DNA of 64,000 nucleotides from Novosphingobium rosa NBRC 15208 (lineage in GTDB: Bacteria > Pseudomonadota > Alphaproteobacteria > Sphingomonadales > Sphingomonadaceae), in the NCBI RefSeq assembly GCF_001598555.1, contig NZ_BCZE01000031.1, positions 35,334-99,333 of the forward strand. Direction: 5' to 3'. Positions 35,192 to 43,652 of the stretch are shown here, piece by piece. The position numbers and the translations under genes were made by a program. Under the pieces are notes generated by a model. That model saw nothing but the letters and a program-made list of their open reading frames with translations, did not search any database and was not told where the DNA came from. Each line of letters starts with the position of its first letter. Within the stretch, counting starts at the first letter, position 1.

Positions 35192-36616
35192 TTAACGCTT
35201 CGGATTGCCGTCAAATCCTGCGGGCAGACGCCGCGCCACCAGCCAGATCAGCCCATGCATCAGCGCCAGAGTGGCAAAGGCCCAGCCATAGGCGTTGAGC
35301 CCGGCATGAACCCCCGCCTGCCCGTCAGCCTCCAGCCGCCACGCCAGCAGCGTGGCGCAAAGCGTGGTCATGGTCGGGCCGCCGATGCGCTGGACGATGT
35401 TGATCGAGGTGGTCGCCATGGCCAGCTCGCGCTTGTCGATGGCGGTGTAGGCCGCAGACATGGTGGGCAACCCAACCGAGCCCTGCCCCATGCCGCGCAG
35501 AAACAGCGCGGGCAACAGCACATGCAGATCGAGGCCATGCCCCTCCCCCCACCGCCACGCCAGCCAGACGAAGGCGAGCGTCGAGAGCGTGGCCAGCGCC
35601 GTGCCGCTGCGCACCAGCCGCCGCGTGCCCAGGCGCCGGGTCAGCGTGCTCATCGCCAGACTGCTGACCATCATGCCAAGGCCCAGCGGGGCCAGCATCC
35701 AGCCCATCTCGGTGGGCGCGCGACGGCAGGCATCGACCAGAAACACCGGCACCAGCATCTGCCCGGCAAACAGCGCCCCGTTGGAAAGAAACTGCGTGAT
35801 CGCCGAGGTGCGAAACACGCGGCTCCCGAACAATTTCAGATCAACCAGCGCGGCATCGCCCTTATCGCGTGCATGCCACAGGAACAGGGCGATCAGCGCC
35901 GCGGCGGCCACCACCTCCAGCCGCCCGATGGCCCCGGCGATACCCTGCGTGCCCAACAGAAACAGCACCAGCCCGGGAGAAAGCAGCGCCAGACCGCTCC
36001 AGTCCAGCCCACGGGGGCGCAGATCCTGCCGATCCTCAGGCAGGATGGCGAAGGTCAGCACCAGCGCCAGCAGGCCCACCGGCACATTCACCAGAAACAG
36101 CCAGCGCCATGTGGCATATTGCAGGATCACCCCCGCCAGCATCGGCCCGGCGATGGGCGCGAACAGCACCGGCAGCGACATATAGCCCACCACCCGGCTC
36201 ATGTTCCTGCCCGCCGCGCGCGCCACCAGCATCTGCGCCATGGGCGCCATCAGCCCGCCGCTGATCCCCTGAAAGGCGCGAAACGCAATCAGCGATCCCG
36301 CCGACCACGCCAACCCGCACAGGGCCGAGGAGATCGTAAAACTCGTCAGGCAGATCAGGAACAGCCGCTTCGCGCCGATCCTTTCGAGCAGCCAGCCATT
36401 GAGCGGCAGCACCAGCGTCAGCGCCAGCAGATAAGCGCTGGTCACCCACTGGATGGTCGAGAGCGAGGCATGCAGCTCGCTCGCCAGCCCCGACAGCGAG
36501 ACATTGACGATGGTGGCGTCCACCTGCGAGAGCAACGGCCCGAACACCGCCACAAAGCAGATTTTATAAACCGAAGGATCAAGCTTTTCCGGTGCTTCGC
36601 TGACGGCAGAGGCCAT
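35192..36616 (-). CDS. MFS multidrug exporter, DHA2 (EmrB/QacA-like) type
   Basis: A 474-residue protein with about fourteen membrane segments. DHA2 motifs are visible: LSQVDATIVNVSLSGLASEL, IQWVTSAYLLALTLVLPLNG, LLERIGAKRLFLICL and FQGISGGLMAPMAQ (motif C region with GP in FAPIAGPMLAG). It exports toxic compounds by proton antiport. ATG 36616 follows the isochorismatase stop by four bases and has GAGG upstream. As part of an operon headed by a MarR repressor with an extensive operator, it is likely an inducible efflux pump. Confidence 0.92.
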   Translation of the reverse strand: MASAVSEAPEKLDPSVYKICFVAVFGPLLSQVDATIVNVSLSGLASELHASLSTIQWVTSAYLLALTLVLPLNGWLLERIGAKRLFLICLTSFTISSALCGLAWSAGSLIAFRAFQGISGGLMAPMAQMLVARAAGRNMSRVVGYMSLPVLFAPIAGPMLAGVILQYATWRWLFLVNVPVGLLALVLTFAILPEDRQDLRPRGLDWSGLALLSPGLVLFLLGTQGIAGAIGRLEVVAAAALIALFLWHARDKGDAALVDLKLFGSRVFRTSAITQFLSNGALFAGQMLVPVFLVDACRRAPTEMGWMLAPLGLGMMVSSLAMSTLTRRLGTRRLVRSGTALATLSTLAFVWLAWRWGEGHGLDLHVLLPALFLRGMGQGSVGLPTMSAAYTAIDKRELAMATTSINIVQRIGGPTMTTLCATLLAWRLEADGQAGVHAGLNAYGWAFATLALMHGLIWLVARRLPAGFDGNPKR

Positions 36617-36620
36617 GAAT

Positions 36621-37181
36621 TCAGCCTCGCGCCTCGAGCAGGGCGATGATCTGCGCCACCGTGCCGCTTTCGCCAAGGCGCGGGAAGATGCGCGCCAGAC
36701 TGTTCTCATGAGCCTCAAGGCTCATATCGGTCATGGCGTCGGTGGCCAGCGTGACGTTGAAGCCCAGCTCATGGGCGAAACGCGCGGTGGATTCCACGCC
36801 TGCGGTGGTGGCCACGCCGCAAAGCACCAGCTGGGTCACGCCCCGCGCGCGCAGCTCCGCTTCCAGAGCGGTGTTGGTGAAGGCGCCCCAGGTCCGCTTG
36901 GTGATCAGAATATCCTGCGGCTGCCGGTCCAGCTCGGGCACGAGATCGGCGAAATCGGGCGGGAAGGCAAAGGCGCCCATGCTGTGTTCGGCGCGGCCCG
37001 GCGCAAGGCCCGTCACATTGACCAGCACCACCGGCAGATCGCGCTGGCGGAAGGCGGCAAGCAGCGTGGCGGATTGGGCCACCACATCCGCCATCGGATG
37101 CGCGCAAGGCAAGGTGACGATGCCCTTCTGCAAATCAATGACGATCAGGGCGGTTTTGGGATCGAGGGTGGTCACGGTCAT
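36621..37181 (-). CDS. Isochorismatase-family hydrolase lacking the catalytic cysteine
   Basis: A 186-residue isochorismatase-like fold. Asp16 of ALIVIDLQ and the Lys of ITKRTWGAF are present, but the position usually occupied by the catalytic cysteine reads VATTAGVESTAR, with Gly. This matches the non-cysteine (isochorismatase-like) branch rather than nicotinamidase-type hydrolases. ATG 37181 has GGAG eight bases upstream; an in-frame upstream ATG overlaps the marR end. It lies between marR and the MFS gene in one operon, so it may act on the compound that MarR senses and the pump exports. Confidence 0.88.
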   Translation of the reverse strand: MTVTTLDPKTALIVIDLQKGIVTLPCAHPMADVVAQSATLLAAFRQRDLPVVLVNVTGLAPGRAEHSMGAFAFPPDFADLVPELDRQPQDILITKRTWGAFTNTALEAELRARGVTQLVLCGVATTAGVESTARFAHELGFNVTLATDAMTDMSLEAHENSLARIFPRLGESGTVAQIIALLEARG

Positions 37182-37203
37182 GGGGGGCTCCGTGGTTGGG
37201 GGA

Positions 37204-37641
37204 TCAATCCTCACCGAGGCGGCGGATCAGGGGAATCGCATGATGCAGACGCTCTATTTCGGCAGGTTCCAGCCGCCGCATGGCCGCGGCCAGCCATGCG
37301 CGTTTGGCGGCCTGCTGGCGGTGGCGCGCGGCAAGACCGGCCGGTGTCAGGGCCACCAGCATCTGCCGCCCATCGGTGGGATGGGCCTCTCGCCGCACCA
37401 GTTCCCGGCGTTCGAGCTGAAGGACCAGCGTGCCCATCGACTGCGGCGTCATCGCCTCGGCGCGGGCCAGAGCGGCGGTGGTCAGCGGTCCCTCGCGCTC
37501 CAGCCGGGCGATGACGCCGGCTTCGGACAGGTTGAGATCGCTGGCCCGCACCTCGGCGCGCAGGCGGCGGATCAGCCCGCCCACCGCGACGGTGAGATCG
37601 GCGACGACAGAATCGAGTGAGGGGGACTCATGGTCTGGCAT
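37204..37641 (-). CDS. MarR-family transcriptional regulator
   Basis: A 145-residue winged-helix regulator. The recognition region (LTTAALARAEAMTPQSMGTLVLQLERRELV) and wing (RREAHPTDGRQMLVALTPAG) match MarR. It heads an operon with the isochorismatase-like and MFS genes; its 3' end and the next start are 22 bases apart. A perfect 21-bp inverted repeat begins 16 bases upstream of its start codon and is almost certainly its autoregulatory operator. Confidence 0.92.
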   Translation of the reverse strand: MPDHESPSLDSVVADLTVAVGGLIRRLRAEVRASDLNLSEAGVIARLEREGPLTTAALARAEAMTPQSMGTLVLQLERRELVRREAHPTDGRQMLVALTPAGLAARHRQQAAKRAWLAAAMRRLEPAEIERLHHAIPLIRRLGED

Positions 37642-37656
37642 AGGGATGACTTAGAC

Positions 37657-37703
37657 ATTGGAAGGCTATCTTGCAAGTTAATCTTGCAAGATAGCCTTCC
37701 AAT
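37657..37703. promoter_or_regulatory. Perfect 21-bp inverted repeat: MarR operator
   Basis: The arms 37657-37677 and 37683-37703 are exact reverse complements around a 5-base spacer (TTAAT). Each arm ends in the self-complementary octamer CTTGCAAG, so the site holds two embedded 8-bp dyads. It sits between the O-methyltransferase stop and the marR start. In RNA it would also form a very stable hairpin, so it could double as a terminator for the upstream gene. Confidence 0.85.
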
Positions 37704-37739
37704 TTGGGATGCCGCTGCCGGAACCCGGCAATCGCCGGA

Positions 37740-38414
37740 TCAGCCCAGCCGGATCGAGAACTCCACCTCATCGGAGAAGGGCAGCGAAAGATAGCCCTCA
37801 CCGCCGCGCACACGCTCCAGATAGGCCGGGCAGTGATCGGCATTGTCGGCCAGGATCACCGCGCCGGGGCGCAGATGCGGCTCGATCAGGGCAAGGATAT
37901 CGGGATAGAGCCCCTTGGCCCCGTCGAGCAGCAGCAGGTCGACCGTGGCGGGCAGGTCGCGCGACAGCGTTTCCAGCGCATCGCCCTCGCGGCATTCGAC
38001 CAGATCGGCAAGGCCGCCCTCGGCCAGATGCTGGCGGGCGCGGGCCACCTTGGAGGGCTCGAACTCGCTGGTGATGAGCCGCCCGCCGCCATTGTCGCGC
38101 AGCGCCGCGGCAAGGCACAGCGTGGAAAGGCCAAAGGAGGTGCCGAACTCCACGATGCTGCGCGCACCACTGACACGGGCCAGCATGTACAGCAGATTGC
38201 CGGTCTCACGCGAGACGGCCAGCGGGATGTCCTTCATGCGGGCGTAGAAATCGACATAGCCGGTGCGGGTCTGCATCAGCGCGCTGCGCTGCTGCGGATC
38301 AAGGCTGCTCCAATAGGCCGCCAGCGCGGGATCGGAGGCCGGATCGGCGGCATCGTTCACCGCGAACAGGCGGTCGAGCAGAGGGGCGACGGGGGCGGTG
38401 TTCAGAGTGGTCAT
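37740..38414 (-). CDS. Class I SAM-dependent O-methyltransferase
   Basis: A 224-residue methyltransferase. The SAM-binding motif I is ARSIVEFGTSFGLSTLCLAAAL, with LITSEFEPSKVARARQHL (motif II region) and VDLLLLDGAKGLYPDILALIEP (metal/substrate side). It resembles the O-methyltransferase family 3/catechol-type group. It is divergent from a TetR gene 97 bases away, which probably controls it. The natural acceptor is unknown. Confidence 0.85.
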   Translation of the reverse strand: MTTLNTAPVAPLLDRLFAVNDAADPASDPALAAYWSSLDPQQRSALMQTRTGYVDFYARMKDIPLAVSRETGNLLYMLARVSGARSIVEFGTSFGLSTLCLAAALRDNGGGRLITSEFEPSKVARARQHLAEGGLADLVECREGDALETLSRDLPATVDLLLLDGAKGLYPDILALIEPHLRPGAVILADNADHCPAYLERVRGGEGYLSLPFSDEVEFSIRLG

Positions 38415-38510
38415 CGGGTCTCTCGCAAGGTTGATGGCAGGGGTTGGTTGTGGAGCCCGAAAAATACGACTACTTCGTCAGCTTCGCTAATCGCATTGGC
38501 TGGAAGAGCT

Positions 38511-39143
38511 ATGGCCGACATCCCGAAACCCCGGATTTCCGCGCGCAAATCACCCAGACAGGCCCGCTCCACCGATCTTGTTTCGGCGGTTCTGGACGCT
38601 GCTGTTCAGGTTTTGCGCAAGGAGGGCGCGCAGCGTTTCACCACCGCCAGAGTCGCGGAGCGGGCCGGGGTCAGCGTCGGCTCGATCTACCAGTATTTCC
38701 CCAACAAGGCCGCGATCCTCTTCCGCGTGCAGGCCGAGGAATGGCGGCGCAACACCGCCATGCTGTCCGGCATTCTGAATGACCGCAGCAAGCCGCTCGA
38801 AGCGCGGCTGCGCGCGATGGTCCATGCCTTCATCCAGTCCGAATGCGACGAGGCCGAGGTGCGGCTGGCGCTGGCCGATGCCGCGCCGCTCTACCGCGAC
38901 GCCCCGGAAACCGGCGAGGCCCGCGCCGAGGGAGCGCGGCTGTTCCAGCAGTTCATCGATGAAACCCTGCCGGACAAGCCGCAGGCCGAGCGGGAGCTGG
39001 TCTCGGATCTGATCCAGCGCACCTTCTCCGGCGTGGGCAGCAGCTATTCCGAGCAGCCCCGCAGCGAGGAGGAGATCACGCGCTACGCCTCAGCCCTGGC
39101 CGACATGTTCTGCGCCTATTTTGCCACGCTGGGCGCGCGCTGA
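38511..39143 (+). CDS. TetR-family transcriptional regulator
   Basis: A 210-residue TetR protein. The basic N-terminus (KPRISARKSPRQARSTDLV) precedes a classical helix-turn-helix (RFTTARVAERAGVSVGSIYQ, then YFPNKAAILFRV). ATG 38511 has GGAAGAG just upstream; earlier in-frame codons run antisense through the methyltransferase gene and are discounted. It is divergent from the O-methyltransferase, its likely target. Its 3' end overlaps the convergent membrane-protein gene by 54 bases. Confidence 0.92.
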   Translation: MADIPKPRISARKSPRQARSTDLVSAVLDAAVQVLRKEGAQRFTTARVAERAGVSVGSIYQYFPNKAAILFRVQAEEWRRNTAMLSGILNDRSKPLEARLRAMVHAFIQSECDEAEVRLALADAAPLYRDAPETGEARAEGARLFQQFIDETLPDKPQAERELVSDLIQRTFSGVGSSYSEQPRSEEEITRYASALADMFCAYFATLGAR

Positions 39144-39617
39144 GCGGCTCAGCAAGGCGGCGATCGTCGCCCAGATCAGCAGGGCCGCGATCACCCCGAC
39201 CACGCCGGGGCTGACCCGTCCGGGCGCGGCAAAGCCCGCCAGCGCCAGCGCGATCAGCCCCAGCCCGGTGCCATAATAGAGCGGCTGGGGAAAGCCGTGC
39301 GCCAGCGGCAGGAAATGCAGGCCGACGATCAGGCTGACCGTCGCCATCACCCATTCGGGATGGCCCAGATTGGCCACCAGATTGGTGCCGATCAGGATGG
39401 CGACACCCTCGATCCCGCTCCAGGCGCCAACCAGCCGGTTGACCTTTTGCGGGTCGGGATAGGCCTGCAGAGGCCCGGAACCGAAGCGCGCCGCCAGCAG
39501 CAGCAAGACCGAGATCGCCACCGGCAACGCAAACCAGACGGCGGCAAAGCCGAGTTGCGACAGCCCGGCTGCTCCCCAGACCGCCGCGAAAAAGGCAAGA
39601 ATAACAAGTCCGGTCAT
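39090..39617 (-). CDS. Hypothetical multi-pass membrane protein
   Basis: A 175-residue hydrophobic protein with about six membrane helices (GLVILAFFAAVWGAAGLSQL; FALPVAISVLLLLAARFG; MATVSLIVGLHFLPLAHGF; VGVIAALLIWATIAALLS). The family resembles small integral membrane proteins of unknown function found near TetR genes. ATG 39617 has AGGGGGG close upstream; a TTG 27 bases earlier is less likely. It overlaps the 3' end of the convergent tetR gene. Confidence 0.75.
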   Translation of the reverse strand: MTGLVILAFFAAVWGAAGLSQLGFAAVWFALPVAISVLLLLAARFGSGPLQAYPDPQKVNRLVGAWSGIEGVAILIGTNLVANLGHPEWVMATVSLIVGLHFLPLAHGFPQPLYYGTGLGLIALALAGFAAPGRVSPGVVGVIAALLIWATIAALLSRSARAQRGKIGAEHVGQG

Positions 39618-39649
39618 GATCCCCCCTGACGCATGGATGGACAATCCCC

Positions 39650-40603
39650 TTACCGTTTGGCGGTGATGAAAGCCGCGATCCCCTCTACGATATGGGGGGC
39701 CAAAGGCAGGTTGGGATCCGCGTAGGTGGCAAAGTTGGCGCTGCGTTCCTCGCTCGCCACGGATTTGAGGACATGATTGGCATCGGGCAACAGCGTCAGC
39801 CGCGCAGCGGGCTGGCCTTCCTTCAACCGCCGGGCATCCTCCACGCTGACCTGCAGATCCTTCTCGCCCTGCATGATCAGCACCGGCAGCTTCAGCCTGC
39901 CGATCAACGCAATCGGGTCGACCGCCAGTTCGCTGATCCAGAGGGGCTGCACCTCGGATCGGAACAGCCCCGCCAGAGGTGGCGGCAGCGTGGCAGGGTC
40001 CACGCGCCGCCCGGCGGACAGCGTGTCGATGGCGCGGTCGGCATCGGGCAGCAGGGGGGCGTTGGCGGGGTTGGCGCGCAATTGCTGCTTGAGCACCTGC
40101 TCCAGCGGGCGCCCGGCGGTGGAGACCAAAATCAGCCCGCAGATATCCTTGGGGCTGTCCGCCGCGGTCTGCAGCGCGACCAGCCCGCCCTCGCTATGCC
40201 CCAGCAGCCAGACGCAGGTGGCCCCGGTTTTCGCGCGCGTCGCCGCGATCCAGGCTCTGGTGTCCTGCACGTAACCCGGCAGGGTCAGCTCACTGCGGTC
40301 CGCCACCGCGCCCGCGCTGGCGAAGCTGCCGCGCTTGTCGATGCGGGTGCTGGGGATCCCCTGTTGCGCCAGCCCTTCGGCCAGCAGGCGATAGGTCGAG
40401 CCCTTGAGGCCCAGCGGACTGTTGCCGTCACGATCCGTCGGGCCGGAGCCGGGCAGGATCAGCACCGGGGGTTGCGTACTGCCCGCCACCGTCACCAGCG
40501 TGCCCTTGAGGTCGCCCCTGGGGCCCGAAGCAGCGATATCGCTGGACGAGACAGCCCCCGGCGCGGCGGCGGTCAGGGCAAGAAGCATCGGCAGCAGGTT
40601 CAT
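39650..40603 (-). CDS. Exported alpha/beta hydrolase (esterase-like)
   Basis: A 317-residue hydrolase with a short signal peptide (LLPMLLALTAAAPGAVS). The elements are VLILPGSGPTDRDGN (oxyanion loop), the nucleophile elbow LLGHSEGGLVAL, LKLPVLIMQGEKDLQVS with the acid Asp, and PDANHVLKSV with the catalytic His. This pattern is that of the YhhM/EstC-like serine aminopeptidase-domain hydrolases (Hydrolase_4). The start is ATG 40603, or GTG 40609 two codons earlier; the ribosome site AGAGG does not decide. Substrate unknown. It stands alone. Confidence 0.85.
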   Translation of the reverse strand: MNLLPMLLALTAAAPGAVSSSDIAASGPRGDLKGTLVTVAGSTQPPVLILPGSGPTDRDGNSPLGLKGSTYRLLAEGLAQQGIPSTRIDKRGSFASAGAVADRSELTLPGYVQDTRAWIAATRAKTGATCVWLLGHSEGGLVALQTAADSPKDICGLILVSTAGRPLEQVLKQQLRANPANAPLLPDADRAIDTLSAGRRVDPATLPPPLAGLFRSEVQPLWISELAVDPIALIGRLKLPVLIMQGEKDLQVSVEDARRLKEGQPAARLTLLPDANHVLKSVASEERSANFATYADPNLPLAPHIVEGIAAFITAKR

Positions 40604-40731
40604 GGTCACGCAGCCTCTGCGATCGGCGGGGAAGCCTGTTATACGGCCTTGCGACAGAAAGACTTGTAGAAATGCACGGGGCTCTGTCGTGAGGCTTTAC
40701 CTGCGCCCGGAAGATGACCTAGTCAGGCGGG

Positions 40732-41424
40732 ATGACAGCCAGCCTCTCCTTCGCCCGCACGCTTTCCGGCCTGACGCTGACCCGTGCGGATGTGCAGGCG
40801 CTGATCGGCGCTGGGGCGGTTCAGTGTGTCGAATGCGATCTGGACGAGGCCGATCTGTCCGACCTCGATCTGGCCGGATGGCGGTTCGAGCGGTGCAGCC
40901 TGCGCCGCGCCAATCTGACCAAGGCCAATCTGGAGCGCACGCAGTGGCTTTCCTGCCGCGCGGGTTTTGCCAGCCTGCTGAGCGCCGATCTGAGCGATGC
41001 CGTGATCCGCTCCTGCGATGTCAACAATGCCAACTTTCGCCATGCACGGCTGACCGGCACCCGGATCACCGGCAGCAAGCTGACCGGAGCAGACCTGACC
41101 GACGCGCGGATCATCGATCTGCAGTGCGAGGAGGTGCTGATGTCCGGCGCCAAGCTGGCGGGGCTAAGCTTTCGCAAGCAGCGGTTGCAGCGGATGGATT
41201 TCAGTCAGGCCGATCTGCGCAAGGCCGATTTCCGCGACGCCAGTTTCGAGCAATCCAGCCTGCGCGACGCCATGCTGACCGGCGCGCGTTTCGACAAGGC
41301 CGACCTGCGCGGGGCGGATTTGGGCGGCCTGCGCCTTGTCGATGCCGCGCTGTTTCGCGGCGCGACCATCTCGCGTGAGCAGGCCGCGCAATTGCTGGCG
41401 GAACTGGGCCTGAAGCTGGGCTAG
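40732..41424 (+). CDS. Pentapeptide-repeat protein
   Basis: A 230-residue protein made almost entirely of A(D/N)LXX pentapeptides, starting around CDLDEADLSDLDLAGWRFER and running to GADLGGLRLVDAALF, with a central non-repeat interruption. This fold is a right-handed quadrilateral beta-helix. The central break with cysteine/arginine-rich coils is reminiscent of the Qnr/McbG-like gyrase-protecting proteins, but the similarity is only architectural. AGGCGGG precedes the ATG. It is convergent with the sulfatase gene, two bases apart. Confidence 0.88.
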   Translation: MTASLSFARTLSGLTLTRADVQALIGAGAVQCVECDLDEADLSDLDLAGWRFERCSLRRANLTKANLERTQWLSCRAGFASLLSADLSDAVIRSCDVNNANFRHARLTGTRITGSKLTGADLTDARIIDLQCEEVLMSGAKLAGLSFRKQRLQRMDFSQADLRKADFRDASFEQSSLRDAMLTGARFDKADLRGADLGGLRLVDAALFRGATISREQAAQLLAELGLKLG

Positions 41425-41425
41425 T

Positions 41426-42997
41426 TCATGAATCCAGGACAGCCTGCACTGCATCCGGCGTGGCCACCGGCGCTTGCGGCGGGCTGAAGTTGGGCACATC
41501 GCGGCTGTTGCGCGTGTCCAGAGGCACGCCGCTGGTGTTGATGTACCAGTTGAGCAGCCGGTCCTCCAGCGCCGCCTGATCCTTGGCCAGCGCGCGCGTG
41601 CCGATCAGATTGCGCGTCTCGCCCGGATCGGCGATGCGGTCATACAGTTCGCTGACGCCTTGCGGGCGGTGGATATAGGTGTGACGCTGCGTGCGCACGC
41701 TGGCGGCGCGGGCGACCAGTTCGGGATGCTGCGCGGGCAGCTGCGACTTGTAGCGATAGAGCCCGCCGGTGGGATTGTCGAAAGCCTGCGGTTCGTAGAT
41801 GCCAAGGCCTGCCTCGGTGAAGGCCGCGCGGTTATGATCGCCGGGGCCACCGTGGATCTGCGGCAGAAGGCTGCGCCCGAACTGGGTATGATGCGGCGCG
41901 GTGCCCGCAAGGTTCAGGAAGCTGGGCAGAATATCGTAAAGCTCGACCATATCCTGCGCGACCATGCCCTCGGGCGCGCCGGGCACGCGGCCGATCAGCG
42001 GCACATGGGTCAGGCAGCTTTCCAGCCCGCCGTGCCATTTCTCGACCAGCCCGTAATCGCCCGCGTAATCGCCATGGTCGGAGCCGACGAAAACCGCCGT
42101 ATCCTTGTTGCGCCCGGTGCGGTCCAGCGCATCGAGCAACTCGCCCAGCAGCCAGTCGGTGTAGGAGACCTGCCCGTAATAGGTGGCGCGCACCTGGCGG
42201 AACACCTCCGGCCCGGCCTTGTCGAGGCCATAGGCCTTGCGGATCGCCTCATGATAGGCGGGCTTGTTCGGCAGGCCCGGCGGGATCGGGGCGGGGATAT
42301 CGTCCGGCTTGTACATCGCCTGAAAATCGGCGGGCGCGCGATAGGGCGGATGCGGCTGGAAGATCGGCAGGAACAGGCAGAAGGGCTTGTCGCTCTCCTT
42401 GCGCTCGATGATCTCGATGGCGCGCTGGATGATGCCGTAATCGCTGGTGGCGCGGCGGTCTCCCATCGGGGGGAGCAGCATGGTGACGGTGCTGCTGGTC
42501 GCCCCGGCCCGCGCGCCGGGCGCATGGTCGCCAGCCGCCGCGCCCGGTGCCGGCGGATCGGCCCAGGCGGTCAGGCTGGTGGCGAAGGTTTCGGGGGCCA
42601 GCACATCGTTCTTGCCGAAGAAGAAGGTGTCATAGCCGGACTGACGCAGCAGGGCGAAGAGGTTGGGCTCGGTCGGCTGGATCAGATAGGAGAAGCCGCG
42701 ATGGCCCGTGGCGCTGGTGGGCAGCCCCGTCAGCATCGAGCAGCGCGAGGCGGCGCAGACCGGATACTGCACATGGGCATTGGCAAAGCGCGTGCCCGAT
42801 TTGGCCAGACGATCGAAGTTGGGGGTGCGCGTGACGGGATTGCCATAGCAGGCCAGCGCATCGGCGCGCAGCTCGTCGGGGAAGAAGAGGATCAGATTGG
42901 GGCGCGATCCCGTGACCGCGCGCGCCACGTGCGGCAGCAGCGAGGCCAGCAGCGCACCACCGGCACCGCCCATGAGTGTTCGACGATCAAAACTCAT
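41426..42997 (-). CDS. Tat-exported sulfatase (type I, FGly-dependent)
   Basis: A 523-residue sulfatase with a twin-arginine-like leader (SFDRRTLMGGAGGALLASLL). The formylglycine signature is C81-A-A-S-R85 in VCAASRCSMLTGLP, i.e. the CxASR variant, and metal-binding residues occur in LFFPDELRAD and FVGSDHGDYAG. It is complete. It starts 20 bases after the maleylpyruvate isomerase stop with AAGGA upstream, so it is the fourth gene of the gentisate operon. That placement suggests it desulfates an aryl sulfate ester rather than a polysaccharide. A formylglycine-generating or anaerobic maturase gene is not in the window. Confidence 0.92.
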   Translation of the reverse strand: MSFDRRTLMGGAGGALLASLLPHVARAVTGSRPNLILFFPDELRADALACYGNPVTRTPNFDRLAKSGTRFANAHVQYPVCAASRCSMLTGLPTSATGHRGFSYLIQPTEPNLFALLRQSGYDTFFFGKNDVLAPETFATSLTAWADPPAPGAAAGDHAPGARAGATSSTVTMLLPPMGDRRATSDYGIIQRAIEIIERKESDKPFCLFLPIFQPHPPYRAPADFQAMYKPDDIPAPIPPGLPNKPAYHEAIRKAYGLDKAGPEVFRQVRATYYGQVSYTDWLLGELLDALDRTGRNKDTAVFVGSDHGDYAGDYGLVEKWHGGLESCLTHVPLIGRVPGAPEGMVAQDMVELYDILPSFLNLAGTAPHHTQFGRSLLPQIHGGPGDHNRAAFTEAGLGIYEPQAFDNPTGGLYRYKSQLPAQHPELVARAASVRTQRHTYIHRPQGVSELYDRIADPGETRNLIGTRALAKDQAALEDRLLNWYINTSGVPLDTRNSRDVPNFSPPQAPVATPDAVQAVLDS

Positions 42998-43016
42998 GGG
43001 CGCTATCCTTGTGTTG

Positions 43017-43652
43017 TTACTCGGCGTCCGGCTGCGTGGCCGGATTGGCGGCGATGAAGGCGGGATGCGCAAGGCAGGCCGCTTCCACCGCCAGCAGCCG
43101 CGGCCAGCGCTGGACAACGACACCAAAACGGCGCGCATTGACCAGCTGCGGGATCAGGCAGATGTCAGCCAGAGACACCGTGTCGCCAAAGCTGAACTGG
43201 CCAGCATAGGGCGCGATCAGTGCGTCATAAGCGTCGAAGCCTTCCTCGATCACCTGCGCGGCCCAGGCGTTCTCGTCATGACCCAGCGCCTTGATCCGGC
43301 CCAGAATTTTCAGATTCTGGATCGGATGGGTGTCGCAAGCGATGACCTGCGCCGCCGCGCGCACGCGGGCGCGCATCACGGCGTCTTCCGGCAGCAGCTT
43401 CGGGCCGTCATGCGTCTCGTCGAGATACTCGCAGATGGCCAGACTCTGGGTCAGCACCACGCCGTCGATCTCCAGCGCGGGCACCAGCCCCTGCGGGTTG
43501 AGCGCCAGATAGGCCGGAGCGCGCTGCTCGCCCGCACGCAGGCGGTAAAAGGCACCGTCATAGTCGATGCCCTTCAACGCCAGCGCGACGCGCACCCGGT
43601 AGGATGCGCCCGAACGGAAAAAGCCGTGCAGCTTAGTCCCAGAGTCAGTCAT
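43017..43652 (-). CDS. Maleylpyruvate isomerase (zeta-class GST)
   Basis: A 211-residue zeta-class glutathione-S-transferase-like isomerase: FFRSGASYRVRVALALKG (active-site serine/cysteine region), NPQGLVPALEIDG, LTQSLAICEYLDE and CDTHPIQNLKIL. The family includes maleylacetoacetate isomerase (tyrosine pathway) and glutathione-dependent maleylpyruvate isomerase (gentisate pathway). Because it follows gentisate dioxygenase and fumarylpyruvate hydrolase in one operon, the maleylpyruvate role is strongly favoured. The start ATG overlaps the preceding stop by eight bases. Confidence 0.93.
   Translation of the reverse strand: MTDSGTKLHGFFRSGASYRVRVALALKGIDYDGAFYRLRAGEQRAPAYLALNPQGLVPALEIDGVVLTQSLAICEYLDETHDGPKLLPEDAVMRARVRAAAQVIACDTHPIQNLKILGRIKALGHDENAWAAQVIEEGFDAYDALIAPYAGQFSFGDTVSLADICLIPQLVNARRFGVVVQRWPRLLAVEAACLAHPAFIAANPATQPDAE

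Noticed and set aside
43017..43652. Maleylacetoacetate isomerase of tyrosine degradation
   Set aside because: Sequence alone cannot separate it from maleylpyruvate isomerase, but the operon contains gentisate dioxygenase and fumarylpyruvate hydrolase, not homogentisate dioxygenase, so the gentisate role is preferred.
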